From positions 11,468,215-11,532,214 of the forward strand of contig OX326961.1 of NCBI GenBank assembly GCA_946800325.1: DNA of 64,000 nucleotides, read 5' to 3'. This document shows positions 1 through 13,490 of this stretch, one piece after another. The notes beneath the pieces are model-generated. The model saw nothing but the letters and a program-made list of their open reading frames with translations. It searched no databases and was not told the DNA's origin. Both the position numbers and the translations under genes were made by a program. This DNA comes from Luzula sylvatica (taxonomy: Eukaryota; Streptophyta; Magnoliopsida; Poales; Juncaceae). Each line of letters opens with the position of its first letter. Position 1 is the first letter of the stretch.

Positions 1-1493
1 TTAGTAAGTTAGTTAATTAGTTAGTTAGTTAGTTAGTTTGTTTGTTAAGTAGTAGTTAGTTAGCCAGATAGTTAGTTAATTAGTTAGATAATTAGTTAGT
101 CAATTAGTTCGTTAGTTAGTTAGTTTGTTAGTGGGTATGCATGAAGGAATGTAGTTAGTTAGTTAGTTAGTTAGTTAGCTAGCTTGCTAGTTATATAGTA
201 GCTAGTTAGTTAGTTAGTTAGTTAGTTAGTTAATTAGTTAGTTCATTTGTTAGTTAGCTAGTTAGTTAGTTTGTTAGTTTGTTAGTTAGTTATTTGGCTA
301 GTTAGTTAGTTAGTTAGTTAATCAGTTAGGTAGCTAGTTAGTTAGTTAGTTAATTAGTTAGTTAGTTAGTTAATTAGTTAGTTAGCTAGTAGTTAGTTAG
401 TTAGTTAAATAGTTAGTCCATTAGTTTGTTTATTAGTTTGCTAGTTAGTTAGATAGTGGGTATGTAGGAAGGTAGGTAGTTAGTTAGTTGGCTAGTTAAA
501 TAGTTAGCTAATTAGTTAGTTAGTTACTTAGTTAGTTAGTTAGTGGGTATGTAGTTAGTTAGTTAGTTAGTAAGTTATTTAGTTAGTTAGTTATTTGGCC
601 AGTTAGTTAGTTAGTTAGTTAGTTATTTGGCTAGTTAGTTAGTTAGTTAGTTAGTTAATTAGTTAGTTAGTTAGTTAGTTAGTTTGATAGCTAGTAGTTA
701 GTTAGTCAGTTAGTTAGTTAGTCAGATAGTTAGTTAGTTAGTTAATTATTTAGATAATTAGTTAGTTAATTAGTTCGTTAGTTAGTTAGTTAGTGGGTAT
801 GCGTGAAGGTAGTTAGTTAGTTAGTTAGTTAGTTAGCTAGCTAGCTAGGTAGTTAGTCATTAGTTAGTTTGTTAATTAGTTAATTAGTCAGTTAATTAGT
901 TAGTTAGTTTGTTAGTTAATGGGTATGTAGTTAGTTAGTTTGTTTGTTTGTTAGTTAGTTAGTTAGTTAGTTAGTTATTTGGCCAGTTAGTTAGTTAGTT
1001 AGTTAGCTAGTAGTTAGTTAGTTAGTAAGTTAAATAGTTAGTTAATTAGTTAGTTAATTAGTTTGTTAGTTAGTTAGTTAGATAGTGGGTATGTAGGAAG
1101 GTAGTTAGTTAGTTAGTTGGCTAGTTAGTTAGTTAGTTAGCTAGTTAGTTAGCTAGTTAGTTATCTATTAGGTAATTAGTTAATTAGTTAGTTATTCAAT
1201 TAATTAGTGACTTAGTTAGCTAGTAGTTAGTTAGATAGTTAGTTAGTTAGTGGCTATGTAGGAAGGTAGTTAGTTAGTTAGTCAGTTAGTTAATTAGTTA
1301 GTTAGTTAGTCAGTTAGTTAATTAGTTAGTTAGTTAGTTATTTAATTAATTAGTTGTTTAGTTAGTGGGTTTGTAAGAAGGTAGTTAGTTAATGAGTAAG
1401 TTAGGTAGTTAGTTAATTAGTTAGTAAATAGGTATGTATGAAGGTAGTTAGTTAGTAAGTTAGTTAATTTGTTAGTTAGTTAGTTAGCTAGTG

Positions 1494-1525
<32 letters not shown>

Positions 1526-1739
1526 ATTAGTTCATTAATTAGTTAGCTAGTTAGTTAGTTATCTAGTTAGTTAGTTACTTAGTTAGTTAGTGAGCTAGTA
1601 GTTAGTTAGTTAGTTAGTTAGTTAGTATGTTAGTTTGTTAATCAGTTAATTAGTATGTTAGTTAGCTAGTAGTTAGTTAGTTAATTAGTTTGTTATTTAG
1701 TTAGTTAGTTAAATAGTTAGCTAATTAGTTTGTTTGTTC

Positions 1740-1777
<38 letters not shown>

Positions 1778-1860
1778 GGGTATGTTGTTAGTTAGTTAGT
1801 AAGTTATTTAGTTAGTTAGTTATTTGGCTAGTTAGTTAGTTAGTTCGTTAGTTATTTGGC

Positions 1861-1894
<34 letters not shown>

Positions 1895-2440
1895 ATTAGT
1901 TTGTTAGTTTGTTAGTTTGATAGCTAGTAGTTAGTTAGTCAGATAGTTAGTTAGTTAATTAGTTAGATAATTAGTTAGTTAATGAGTTCGTTCGTTAGTT
2001 AGTTAGTTAGTGGGTATGCATGAAGGTAGTCAGTTAGATAGTTAGTTAGTTAGTTAGCTAGCTAGCTAGGTAGTTAGCCATTAGTTAGTTCGTTAATTAG
2101 TTAATTAGTCAGTTAATTAGTTAGTTAGTTAGTTAGTTAATGGGTATGTAGTTAGTTAGTTAGTTAGTTTGTTAGTTAGTTAGTTAGTTATTTGGCTAGT
2201 TAGTTAGTTAGTTAGTTAATCAGTTAGTTAGTTAGTTAGTTAGCTAGTAGTTAATTAGTCAATTAGCTAATTAGTCAGTTAGTTAGTTAAATAGTTAGTT
2301 AATTAGTTAGTTAATTAGTTTGTTAGTTAGTTAGTTAGATAGTGGGTATGTAGGAAGGTAGTTAGTTAGTTAGTTGGCTAGTTAGTTTGTTAGTTAGTTA
2401 GTGGGTATGTACGAAGGTACTTAGTTAGTTAGTTAGTTAA

Positions 2441-2472
<32 letters not shown>

Positions 2473-2712
2473 GTTGTTAGTTAATTAGTTAGTTAGTTAG
2501 TTAATATTTATGTAAGAAGGTAGTTAGTTAGATAGTTAGTGAATTAGTTAGTTAGTTAGTTAATAGGTATGTTTGAAGGTAGTTAGTTAGTCGGTTAGTT
2601 AGCTAGTAGTAAGTTAGCTAGTTAGTTAGTTAATTAGTTAGTTAGTTAGTTAGTAAATTAATTAGTTAGTGGGTATGTAGGAAGGTAGGTAGCTAGCTAG
2701 TGAGTTAGTTAA

Positions 2713-2747
<35 letters not shown>

Positions 2748-2806
2748 ATATGTATATAAGAAGGAAGTTAGTTAGTTAAATAGTTAGTTAGTAAGTTAGT
2801 TATGTA

Positions 2807-2838
<32 letters not shown>

Positions 2839-3445
2839 GTAGTCAATTAGTTAGTTATTTAGTTAGTTAGTTAGTCAGCTAGTAGTTAGTTATTTAGTTA
2901 GTTAGTTAGTGGGTATGCAGGAAGGTAGGTAGTTAGTTAGTTAGGTACTTAGCTAGTAGTCAGTTAGTTAGTTATGTCGTTAATTATTTAGTTAATTAGT
3001 TAGTTAGTTAGTGGGTATGTAGTTAGTTGGTTTGTTAGTAAGTTTGTTAGTTATCTAGTAGATAGATAGTTAGTTAATTAGTTAGTTAGTTGGTTAATAT
3101 GTATGTAGAAAGGTAGTTAGTTAGTTAGTTAGTTAGTTTGCTAATAGTTAGGTAGTTAGTTAGTAAGTTAATTAGTTAGTTAGTTAGTGAGTTAGTTAGT
3201 AAATTAGTTAGGTAGTGGGTATATGTAGGAAGGTAGCTGGTTAGTTAATCAGTTAGCTAATTAGTTAGTTAGTTAGTTAGTTAGCTAGTTGGTTGGTTAT
3301 TTAGTTAGTTAATATGTATATAAGAAGGTTGTTAGTTAGTTAAGTTAAATAAAAAGGTAAATAGTTTGTTAGTTAGTTAGGTAGTTAGTTAGTTAGTTAG
3401 TTAGTGGGTATGTAGGAAGGAAGTTAGTTAGTTAGTTAGTTAGTC

Positions 3446-3479
<34 letters not shown>

Positions 3480-3602
3480 GTTGTTAGTTAATTAGTTAGT
3501 TAGTTAGTTAGTTAGTTTGTAAATATTTATGTAAGAAGGTAGTTAGTTAGATAGTTAGATAGTTAGTTAATTAGTTAATTAGTTAGTTAGTTAGTTATCT
3601 AG

Positions 3603-3634
<32 letters not shown>

Positions 3635-4038
3635 GAATAGGTATGTTGGAAGGTAGTTAGTTAGTCGGTTAGTTAGCTAGTAGTTAGTTAGTTAATTAGT
3701 TAGTTAGTTAGTTAGTTAGTTAATTAGTTAGTTAGTTAGTTAGTTTGTTTGTTAGGTAGTAGTTTGTTAGTCAGATAGTTAGTTAGTTAATTAGTTAGAT
3801 AATTAGTTAGTCAATTAGTACGTTAGTTAGTTAGTTTGTTAGTGGGTATGCATGAAGGTAGGTAGTTAGTTAGTTAGTTAGCTAGCTAGCTAGCTAGTTA
3901 GATAGTCACTAGTTAGTTAGTTAGTTAATTAGTTAGTTAATTTGTTAGTTGGCTAGTTAGTTAGTGGGTATGTAGTTAGTTAGTTTGTTAGTCTGTTAGT
4001 TAGTTATTTAGCTAGTTAGTTAGTTAGTTAGTTAATCT

Positions 4039-4078
<40 letters not shown>

Positions 4079-4356
4079 GTTAGTTACCTTTTATTTAGTT
4101 AGTTAGTTAGTTAGTTTGTTAGTTAGCTTTTATTTAGTTAGTTAGTTAGTTAGTTTATTACTTAGTTAGTTAGTTAGTAAGTATTTTGTTAGTTAGTTAG
4201 TTAGTTTGTTAATTTTTTCGTTATTTAGTTAGTTTGTTTGTTAAATAGTTAGTTAGTTAGTGGGTATTTTAGGAAGGTAGCTAGTTAGTTAGTTAGTTAG
4301 TTAGTTAGTCAATTAGTTAGCTAATTCGTTAATTTGTTAGTTAGTTAGTTATCTAG

Positions 4357-4394
<38 letters not shown>

Positions 4395-4612
4395 ATAGGT
4401 ATGTAAAAAGATCGTTAGTTACTTAGTTAGTTGGTTAGTTAAGTAGTTAGTTAATTAGTTAGTTAGTAAGCAAATTAGTAAGTTAGTGGGCATGTAGGAA
4501 GGTAGCTAGTTAGTTAGTTAGTTAGTAAATTAATTAGTTAGTTAGTTAGTTAGTTAGTTAATATGTATATAAGAAGGTAGTTAGTTAGTTAGTTAGTTCA
4601 AAAAAAAGTTAA

Positions 4613-4663
<51 letters not shown>

Positions 4664-4754
4664 TCTATTAGTAAGTTAGTTAGTTAGTTAGCTAATTAGT
4701 TAGTTATTCAATTAATTACTTAGATAATTAGCTAGTAGTTAGTTAGTTAGCTAG

Positions 4755-4789
<35 letters not shown>

Positions 4790-5287
4790 GTAGTTGGTGG
4801 GTATGTAGGAAGCTAGTTAATTAGTTTGTTAGTTAGTTAGTTAGTTAGTTAGTTAGTAAGTTCGTTAGTTAGTTAGTTAGTTAGTTATTGGGTTTGTAGG
4901 AAGGTAGTTAGTTAGTTAGTTAGTTAATTAATTAGTTAGTTAGTTAGTTAGATAGTTAGTTAGTTAATAGGTATGTAGGAAGATAGTTAGTTAGTTAGTT
5001 AGTTATTTAGTTAATTAGTTAGATATTTATTTACTTAGGAGGGTTGTAGGAAGGTAGTTAAGTAATTAGTCAGTTAGGTAGGTAATTAGTTACTTTGTTA
5101 ATAGGTATGTATGAAGGTAGTTAGTTAGTTAATTAGTTAGCTAATTAATTGGTTAATTAGTTAGTTAGTTGGTAAGTTAGTTAATAAGTTAATTAGTAAG
5201 TTAACTAGTTAGTTAGTTAGTTAGTTAGTGAGCTAGTAGTTAGTTAGTTAGTTAGTTAGTTAATCAGTTAGTTAGTTAGTTAGCTAG

Positions 5288-5325
<38 letters not shown>

Positions 5326-5402
5326 ATTAATTAGATAGTTATTTAGTTGGTTAGTTAGTTAGCTATTAGTTAGATAGTTGAATAGTTAGTCCATTTGTTG
5401 GC

Positions 5403-5433
<31 letters not shown>

Positions 5434-5679
5434 ATAATGGGTATGTCGGAAGGTAGTTAGTGAGTTAGTTAGTTAGTTAGTTGGTTTAGTTAGTTAGTTA
5501 GTTAGCTAGTAGTTAGTTAGTTAGCTAGTTACTTAATTAGATAGTTTGTGGGCATGTAGAAGGTAGGTAGTTAGTTAGTTAATAAGTTAGTTATATAGTA
5601 AATTAGTTAGTTAATTAGTTAGTTAGTTAGTTAGTTAGTTATCTAGTAGTTGGTTAGTTAATTAACTAGTTAGTTATTC

Positions 5680-5718
<39 letters not shown>

Positions 5719-6298
5719 CAGTTAGATAGTTTGTGGGTATGTAGGAAGGCAGTTAGTTAGTTAGGTAGTTAATTAGTTAGTTAGTTAGTACTTGGTTAGT
5801 TAGTTATTTAGTTAGTTAGGTAGTTAGCTAGCTAATAGTTGGTTAGTTAGTTATTTAATGGGCATGTAGGAAAGTAGTAAGTTAGCTAGTTAATAGGTAT
5901 GTAGGAATATTGTAAGTTAGTAAGTTAGTTAGTTAGTTAGTTAGTTGGCTAGTAAGTTAGTTAGTTAGTAAGTTAGTGGGTTTGTATGAAGGCAGTTAGT
6001 TAATTAGTTAGTTAGGTAGGTAGTTAGTTAGGTAGTTAATAGTTATGTTTAAAGGTAGTTAGTTAGTTAGTTAGTTAGTTAGCTAGGAGTTAGTTAGTCA
6101 ATTAGTTAGTTAGTTAATTAGTTAGTTAATTAGTTAGTTGATAAGTTAGTTAGTTAGTTAATTGTAGTTAGTTAATTAGTTATTTAGTTAGTTAGTTAGT
6201 TAGCTACTTAGCTAGGAGTTAGTTAGTTAGTTAGTTAGTTAGTTAATTAGTTATTTAGTTAGTTAGTAAGTTAGTTACGTAGTGAATTTGTTAGTTAA

Positions 6299-6335
<37 letters not shown>

Positions 6336-6498
6336 GGGTATGTAGTTAGTTGGTTAGTTAATAAGTTAGTTAGTTATCTAGTAGTTAGTTAGTTAGTTAG
6401 TTAATATGCTTGTAGAAAGGTAGGTAGGTAGTTAGTTAGTTTGCTAGTAGTTAGTTAGTTAGTTAGTTAGTTAGTTGGCTAGTTAAGTAATTAATTAA

Positions 6499-6533
<35 letters not shown>

Positions 6534-6596
6534 GGTGGTGGGTATGTAGGAAGGTAGTTAGTTAGTTAGTTAGTTAGTTAGCTAGTGTTTAGTTAA

Positions 6597-6634
<38 letters not shown>

Positions 6635-6739
6635 GGCTAGTAGTTTGTTAGTTAGTTAGTTATTTAGTTAATTTGTTAGATAATTAGTTAGTTAATTAGT
6701 TCGTTCGTTAGTTAGTTAGTTAGTTAGTTAGTGGGTATG

Positions 6740-6782
<43 letters not shown>

Positions 6783-7087
6783 CTAGTCATTAGTTAGTTA
6801 GTTTGTTAGATAATTAGTTAGTTAATTAGTTAGTTAGTTAGTGGGTATGTAGTTAGTTAGTTTGTTAGTTTGTTAGTTTGTTGGTTAGTTAGTTAGTTAT
6901 TTGGCTAGTTAGTTAGTCATTTAGTTAATCAGTTAGTCTGTTAGTTAGTTAGCTAGTAGTTAGTTAGTTTGTTAGTTTGATAGTTAATTAGTTAGTTAAA
7001 TAGTTAGTTAATTAGTTTGTTAATTAGTTTCTTAGTTAGTTAGTTAGATAGTGGGTATGTAGGAAGGTAATTAGTTAGTTAGTTGGC

Positions 7088-7119
<32 letters not shown>

Positions 7120-7327
7120 GGGTATGTACGAAGGTACTTAGTTAGTTAGTTAGTTAATATTTATGTAAGAAGGTAGTTAGTTAGATAATTAGATAGTTAA
7201 TTAGTTAGTTAATTAGTTAGTTAGTTAGTTAGTTAGTTAGTGACTAGGTATGTTGGAAGGTAGTTCGTTAGTCGGTTAGTTACCTAGTAGTAAGTTAGCT
7301 AGTTAGTTAGTCAATTAGTTTGTTATT
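1..7327 (+). repeat. TTAG-oriented degenerate tetranucleotide satellite
   Basis: This stretch is almost entirely TTAG repeats on the + strand, with point variants (TTAA, CTAG, TTTG) and no coding sequence. It is punctuated every roughly 60-170 bases by a conserved cassette of the form GTGGGTATGTAGGAAGGTAG or close variants (GGGTATGCATGAAGGTAG, AATATGTATATAAGAAGG, AATAGGTATGTTGGAAGG). It therefore has structure above the 4-base unit and is not a plain microsatellite. No genes or other elements are visible in it. Orientation switches near 7328. Confidence 0.95.
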
Positions 7328-7517
7328 GATAACTAACTAACTAACAATTTAACAAACTAACTTCCTTATTATATACATATTGACAAACTAACAAACTAAT
7401 TGACTAACTAACTAACTACCGTCCTACATACCCAATAACTAACTAACTAACTAACTAACTCACTGACTACTGGCTAACTAACAAACTAACTAACTAAATA
7501 ACTAACAAATAAATAAC

Positions 7518-7548
<31 letters not shown>

Positions 7549-8104
7549 TTAACTAACAACCTAATTAACAAACTAACTAACTAACTAACTGACTGACTAA
7601 CTAACTACCTTCCTACATACCCATTAACTAACTAACTACCTAACTAACTAACTATTTACCTTTTTATTTAACTTAATTAACTAACAACCTTCTTATATAC
7701 ATATTAACTAACTAACTAACCAACTGACTAGCTAGCTAACTAACTAATTAGCTAACTGACTAACTAACTAGCTACCTTCCTACATATACCCACTACCTAA
7801 CTAATTTGCTAACTGACTCACTAACTAACTAATTAACTAACTAACTAACTAACTACTAGCAAACTATCTAACTAACTACCTTTCTACATACATATTAACT
7901 AACTAACTAACTACTAGAAAACTAACTAACTTACTAACTAACCAACTAACTACAAACCCACTAACTAACTAACTAATTAACTAACTAATTAACTATATAA
8001 CTAACTAACTGACTACTAGCTAAGTAGCTAGCTAACTAACTACATAACTACCTACCTTCATGCATACCCACTAACGTACTAAATAACTAACTAACTACTA
8101 GCAG

Positions 8105-8139
<35 letters not shown>

Positions 8140-8516
8140 GACTACCTACCTAACTAACTAACTAACTAATAGATAACTAACTAACTATTTAACTGACTAA
8201 CTTCCTTCTTATATACATATTAACTAACTAACTAACTAACTAACTAATTAATGAACTAACTAACTAGGTAGCTACCTTCCTACATACCCACTAACTAATT
8301 AATTTACTAACTAACTAACTAACTAATTAACTAACTAACTAGCTAACTAACTACTAGCTAACTAACCGACTAACCAACTACCTTCCAACATACCTATTAA
8401 CTAACTAACTAACTAACTAACTACCTTCTTACATAAATATTAACTAACTACCAGATAACTAACTAACTAATTAACTATCTAACTATCTAACTAACTACCT
8501 TCTTACATAAATATTG

Positions 8517-8553
<37 letters not shown>

Positions 8554-9508
8554 GTACCTTCGTACATACCCACTAACTAACTAACTAACTAACTAACTAG
8601 CCAACTAACTAACTAACAACCTTCCTACATACCCACTATCTAACTAACTAACTAACAAACTAATTAACAAACTAATTAACTGACCATTTAACAAACTAAC
8701 TAACTACTAGCTAACTAACTAACTAATTAACTAACTAACTAGCCAAATAACTAACTAACTAACCAACAAACAAACAAACTAACTAACTACATACCCACTA
8801 ACAACTAACTAATGACTAGCTAACTAACTAACTAACTAACTACATACCCACTAACTAATTAACTAACTAATTATCTAACTAACTAACTAACTAATGACTA
8901 GCTAACTAGCTAGCTAGCTGACTAACTAACTAACTAACTAACTACCTTCATGCATACCCACTAACAAACTAACTAACTAACGAACGAACAAATTAACTAA
9001 CTAATTATCAATCAAATTGACTAACTAACTATCTGACTAACTAACTACTAGCTAACTAACTAACCAACTTACTAACTTACTAAATAACTAACTAACTAAT
9101 TAAATAACTAACTAACTAACTAACAAACTACTAGCTAACTAACTAACTAACTAATTTACTAAATAACTAACTACCTACAAACATACCTATTAACTAACTA
9201 ACTAACTACCGTCCTACATACCCAATAACTAACTAACTAACTAACTAACTAACTCACTGACTACTGGCGAACTAACTGACTAACTAACTAACTAACTAAC
9301 TACTAAATAACAAACTAACTAACTAACTAACTAACTAACGAACCAACTAATTAACTAATTATCTAAATAAATAAAAACTTCCTTCTTACATACATATTAA
9401 CTAACTAACAAACAAACTAACTAACTAACTAAGTAAACAAATTAACTAACAACCTAACTAACTAAATACCTAACTAACTAACTAACTAACGAACTGACTA
9501 CTAGCTTG

Positions 9509-9543
<35 letters not shown>

Positions 9544-9583
9544 CTAGATCACTAACTAACTAGCTAACCAATTAACTAACTAA
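7328..9583 (-). repeat. CTAA-oriented satellite (inverted relative to 1-7327)
   Basis: This is the same satellite read as CTAA on the + strand, with the complementary cassettes (CTACCTTCCTACATACCCAC, CCTTCTTATATACATATTAA, CCTTCATGCATACCCA). It ends at the TAA target site of the CACTA transposon. The segment is closely matched by 37700-39246, including the phrases CTACTAGATCACTAACT and AAGTAGCTAGCTAAC. No genes are seen. Confidence 0.93.
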
Positions 9584-9597
9584 CACTACTACAAAAA
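9584..9597 (+). repeat. Left terminal inverted repeat of the CACTA element
   Basis: Fourteen bases, CACTACTACAAAAA, exactly inverted at 16634-16647. The next bases diverge (GTATC versus ATGTA). Confidence 0.95.
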
Positions 9598-9930
9598 GTA
9601 TCATTAGCTACGAAAATCTTAGCGACGAAGTAAATTTTGTCACTATATGACATCAATAACGTCTGATATATGTTTGTCCCAAAAAAAAAAATTTATTGGA
9701 ACGAAATTTTTTTTGTTGGTACTAAATTAGTCCCAGAACACAATTAAGTCAAAAATTCAGTACATTTTGTGACAAATAATTGTTGCAAAATAATTGACAT
9801 ATAAAATGACAAATAATTGGGACTAAATATGATCGTTGATTACAGTCAAATATGTTAAATGTTTTACATGTTATATAAGTTCGTACATTTTTTTTATAAT
9901 ATTATAATTAATTTAGACAAATCTTAGTCT
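9598..9930. other. Left subterminal region of the CACTA element
   Basis: No ORF is seen. Short motifs such as TTGTCAC, GGGACTAAAT and TTAGTCCCA recur in both orientations, resembling those in the right subterminal region. This is the expected place for transposase-binding repeats. Confidence 0.6.
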
Positions 9931-10100
9931 GACAAATTTGAGTAATGAAAGGGACACAAATACCAACCACAAATATGACACAAATGCCTAAGTTTGTGTT
10001 TGATTTATGATTCATATATGCATAATTAACATTACAAACTTAGTTATTTGTGACACATTTGTGGTTGGTATTTGTGACCCTTTCATTACTCGACAAATTT
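9931..10100. mobile_element. Foldback, MITE-like hairpin nested in the CACTA element
   Basis: The left arm (from 9931, GACAAATTTGAGTAATGAAA) and right arm (to 10100) are near-perfect reverse complements over about 65 bp. They share blocks such as AATGAAAGGG, CACAAATACCAACCACAAAT and CTAAGTTTGT. About 40 bp of AT-rich loop separates them. There is no coding capacity. The structure fits a foldback MITE or an internal inverted duplication; I see no clear target duplication, so the class is open. Confidence 0.6.
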
Positions 10101-11104
10101 TACTTTTTAGAGTAAGAAATTAATGTTTTATTTTTAAGTTTGTGAACTAGTATATATGTGATGTAAAATTAACGAAATATTGGCAAGAACTTTCCCTGTA
10201 AATTATCTTTTCACTTTTCCTTAGCAAAATAATTAAAAATATTGGAGGGAATTTTTTCTCTAAATTATCTTTTCGGTTTTACATAACAAAATAATTGAAA
10301 ATATTGGAGGGAACTTTCCCTCTAAAACTATCTACAAACTAATTAATTAAGTACTTAGTACATAGTACAGCCCTACTCTCTCTTTCATCCCCCTTTTTCC
10401 TCTTCTCTCACGAATGGAATGGTATCTTATTTTTGAAACCCGTACGAGATGGGTGGAATCTAGCGACGCCTCCTCTCCTCTCTAGCAACCAATGGTACCC
10501 GGTTCGGCACTTTCTCTCGTGACGACCATTGCAGGCGTTTTTCGTTCTTATCTCGCTTCTTTGCAGTTTTTTTTTCTGCGAAATTGTTGAATTAGGATTA
10601 TAAATGTGATAAATTATTGATTTAGGGTTCCAAATTGGTAAGAATTTACTTATTTTTGCTGATTTCAATAGTTTCTGTAACTAGGGTTCCAAAGGGTTCC
10701 AATTAGGGTTGCTATCAGGGTCATAATCAGATCTTTCCAATTAGGGTTACAATTAGGGCAACAATTAGGGTTCCAATTAGCGCAATTAGGATTCCAATTG
10801 CTGATTTCGACAGTTTTTTTTTGCCGATTATAATTACAGCTTTTTCTGCTTTTTTTGCAGTGTTTCTTTTTTAGGTTTTCCAGCAGGGGTTCTAATGAGA
10901 TCTTTTTATTTTTATTTTTTAGTGATACTAATCTGCCGAGGGATACGTACTTGAGGTCTTTAATGGATGAGCAAGGATGTATTTTATTTCTAAAATAGCT
11001 GATTTTCCAAGGGTATTTTTATTATTTTTATGAATCTTATTATATATTGTTATATCGAGCTTAAACTAATTATATTATGATATTTGAATATGTGTTTCAA
11101 CAAG
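10101..11104. other. CACTA interior, no recognised gene
   Basis: AT-rich sequence. Around 10680-10800 there is a cluster of AATTAGGGTTCC-like phrases (telo-box-like AGGGTT), a composition common in plant 5' leaders. Pyrimidine-rich sequence lies at 10370-10410. It may be captured gene leader sequence, but I do not recognise the donor. An 86-codon open frame on the minus strand here has no recognisable features. Confidence 0.4.
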
Positions 11105-11560
11105 AACACGATGGGCCAATATGAGAGCCACATGACCGTCACGGTGCCGGGTCTATACAGAGTAGTGCACGGAATTGACGTTTTTGACCCGAGTTCGACA
11201 TAGTCTCTCCAGGGGCAGATAAGTCAATTTACTTCTCGTACACTAAAGAGTCGAAGAGGCTCACTTCCCTTCACCAATCCATCGAAGAACTTCTCTATGA
11301 CCCAGAACCGAACAACGTCCACCTGTACGCCCCCTTTTTTTAAGTAGAATTTTCAAAATCATCCTATATTTATGCATAATTACAAATTCGTTGTTATTTC
11401 ACAGAGGGTGGTTGACAATCGCTCAAAGCTGATAATATTCCCGATGGCTAGGCTAGATCGGGTCAAGAACATAACAGGTCTGGTAGAGATGTTTAATAAA
11501 ATACCCGTTTAAGGGAAGTGGCAAACCTGGTTGTAGTTGCGGGTTACAATAACGCTCAGA
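11105..11560 (+). pseudogene. Captured sucrose synthase gene fragment (two exons and an intron)
   Basis: The first exon part (11105 to about 11330) reads NTMGQYESH, then [16 protein letters not shown] residues ([16 protein letters not shown]), then after a one-base deletion near 11191 continues in another frame with [12 protein letters not shown] and [16 protein letters not shown]. An intron of about 75 bp follows (donor GTACGC, acceptor near 11404). The second exon part reads [25 protein letters not shown] and, after another frame break, NLVVVAG. These blocks are characteristic of the C-terminal glucosyltransferase (GT-B) half of plant sucrose synthase, which interconverts sucrose plus UDP and UDP-glucose plus fructose. 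The remaining coding sequence is absent and at least two frameshifts are present, so it is not functional. The retained intron indicates capture from genomic DNA. I recognised it from memory of conserved family blocks. Confidence 0.86.
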
Positions 11561-12034
11561 GTAAATTTATCGAATAATGTTTTCGTTGAGAATGTCATTT
11601 GTACCCTTACAAAACAAAAAATATCGTATATGCCCCCTTTAAAATGTGAACAATCATGAATGCCCCTAAAAAACATAAGAACTTTTGAAAGGAGTATATG
11701 TGATGTTTTTTTATGTTTTGTTGGGTATATGTGAAATTGTTGACAAAGTATATATCAAAGCAGATACAGAGATATTTTAATTTTGACTTCCCTATCAGCA
11801 CTTCTCAGGTCAACACCAATGGCGTGGTACATCGATACAGGGATATTTAGCAAATTACAATGTATATTGCACTACATTGTATATTGTGTATTGCATTGTG
11901 AAAATTACTGGGGATATTTCATGATATTTTTTGGCTGTCTTATACTACTGTCAATTACATTGTGAAAATTACATTGCATTACTTTAGGGGCTATTTTGCA
12001 AATTTATTTGGTAATAATGGGCTTACTTATGTGG
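11561..12034. other. CACTA interior, unassigned
   Basis: AT-rich sequence with no recognisable gene. Around 11855-11970 there are several copies of CATTGTATATTG and ATTGTGAAAATTAC. Open frames of 60-64 codons overlapping here show no domain signal. Confidence 0.4.
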
Positions 12035-12350
12035 TAATAATAGATTTATTTGGTCATTAGGGACTTATTTGTAAATATTTGTAAATATTTGGTAATAAGG
12101 GACATATTTGTAAATATTTTGTAATAGGGGACTTATTTGTTTTGCTGGGTTTTATTTGGTTATATAATAAACTAATATTAATAATCATGTATATATAAAT
12201 AAACTAATATTAATAATGATGTATTTATAAGTAAATTAATATAAATAATGGTGTATTTATATTAAACTAATATTAACAATGCTATATTTATAAGAAACTA
12301 ATATTAATAATGATGTATTTATTAGTGAACTAATATTTGTAATGATGTAT
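12035..12350. repeat. Two short tandem-repeat blocks inside the CACTA element
   Basis: At 12035-12135 a roughly 30-bp unit containing GGTAATAAGGGACTTATTTG recurs about four times. At 12164-12350 a roughly 32-bp unit containing AAACTAATATTAATAATGAT recurs about six times with variants. Neither block codes for anything recognisable. Confidence 0.7.
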
Positions 12351-13490
12351 AATATAATATATGTTATATTGTATTATATAATATAGTATAGTACATTACA
12401 ATATAATAAAAAACAATACAATACAATATAACATAGTACAAAATAATATAATATAATGTATATAGTATTATATAATATATTAAAGTATAATATAATATCA
12501 TATGATATTATACAATGTAATGTTACTATAATATAATATAATATAATATAATACAATTTAATGCAATACTATACGTATGATATATATTATAATAGTATAA
12601 TACAATTTAACATGATATAATATAAATAAATTCTATTATAATATCATATTGTCGGATACTTCTAACGTATAAATAAATATACTTGAAAAATAAAAATAGA
12701 AATTTATTATCGAAATAAATGAACTTTGTCCGGAAAAGTATAATAGAGTATATTCTAATATATGTATATCATAATATAATATAATATAATATAATATAAT
12801 ATAGTACCTCATAATATGTTAAAATACAATATAATATATTATAATATAACAAAATCAAATACAACATACTACAATATAAATATATTCTATTATCATATCA
12901 TATCATATCATGTGACATGTGTTGTATTATACTATATAATATAATATAGTATAGTGTAATAAATAAAATAAAATAAAATAAAATAAAATACAATATAATA
13001 TAATTTGATATGATATAGTATAATATAGTATAGTACAATGTAATACAATACAAACATAATGATATAATATAGTATAATATAGTATAGTATAATATAGCAT
13101 AATTAAAACAATACAACATAATCCAATACAATATAATATAATATCATATCATATCATATAATATAATATAACATATCATAATGTATTATAATATGATATA
13201 GTATGATTTTGTAAATCACAATATAATAAAATACAATAAGATATGATATAGTATTGTATAATACAATATCATATCATACGACACGATGTAATATTAATAT
13301 AATACCATATAATATAAAATATTAAAAGGTAATATGACATAACATAATATAATACAACATAATAAATATAAGTATATTATATAATACAATACAATATGAA
13401 ATAATATTACACAACACAATACAATACAATGCAATACAATATAATGTAAATTAATATAATAAAATACAATACAATAAGTCCTTAATTCAA
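12351..13490. repeat. AT-only low-complexity block (ATAATATA-type)
   Basis: This is about 1.1 kb of nearly pure A/T sequence built from TATAATA and ATACAATA phrases. The 60- and 77-codon minus-strand open frames in it (repeated YYII/ILYY residues) are translation artefacts of the low complexity. Confidence 0.85.

Noticed and set aside
1..7327. Telomeric repeat array (TTAG resembles TTAGG or TTTAGGG)
   Set aside because: The unit lacks the G-run, the array is degenerate, changes strand and contains AT-rich cassettes. A telomere would be uniform and terminal.
7400..9580. CRISPR-like array (short repeats with spacers)
   Set aside because: Plant satellite with degenerate, irregularly spaced cassettes, no unique spacers and no cas genes.
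12374..13131. 60- and 77-codon minus-strand ORFs rich in Tyr, Ile and Leu
   Set aside because: They lie in pure A/T low-complexity sequence and translate as monotonous YYIIL runs; no protein-like composition.
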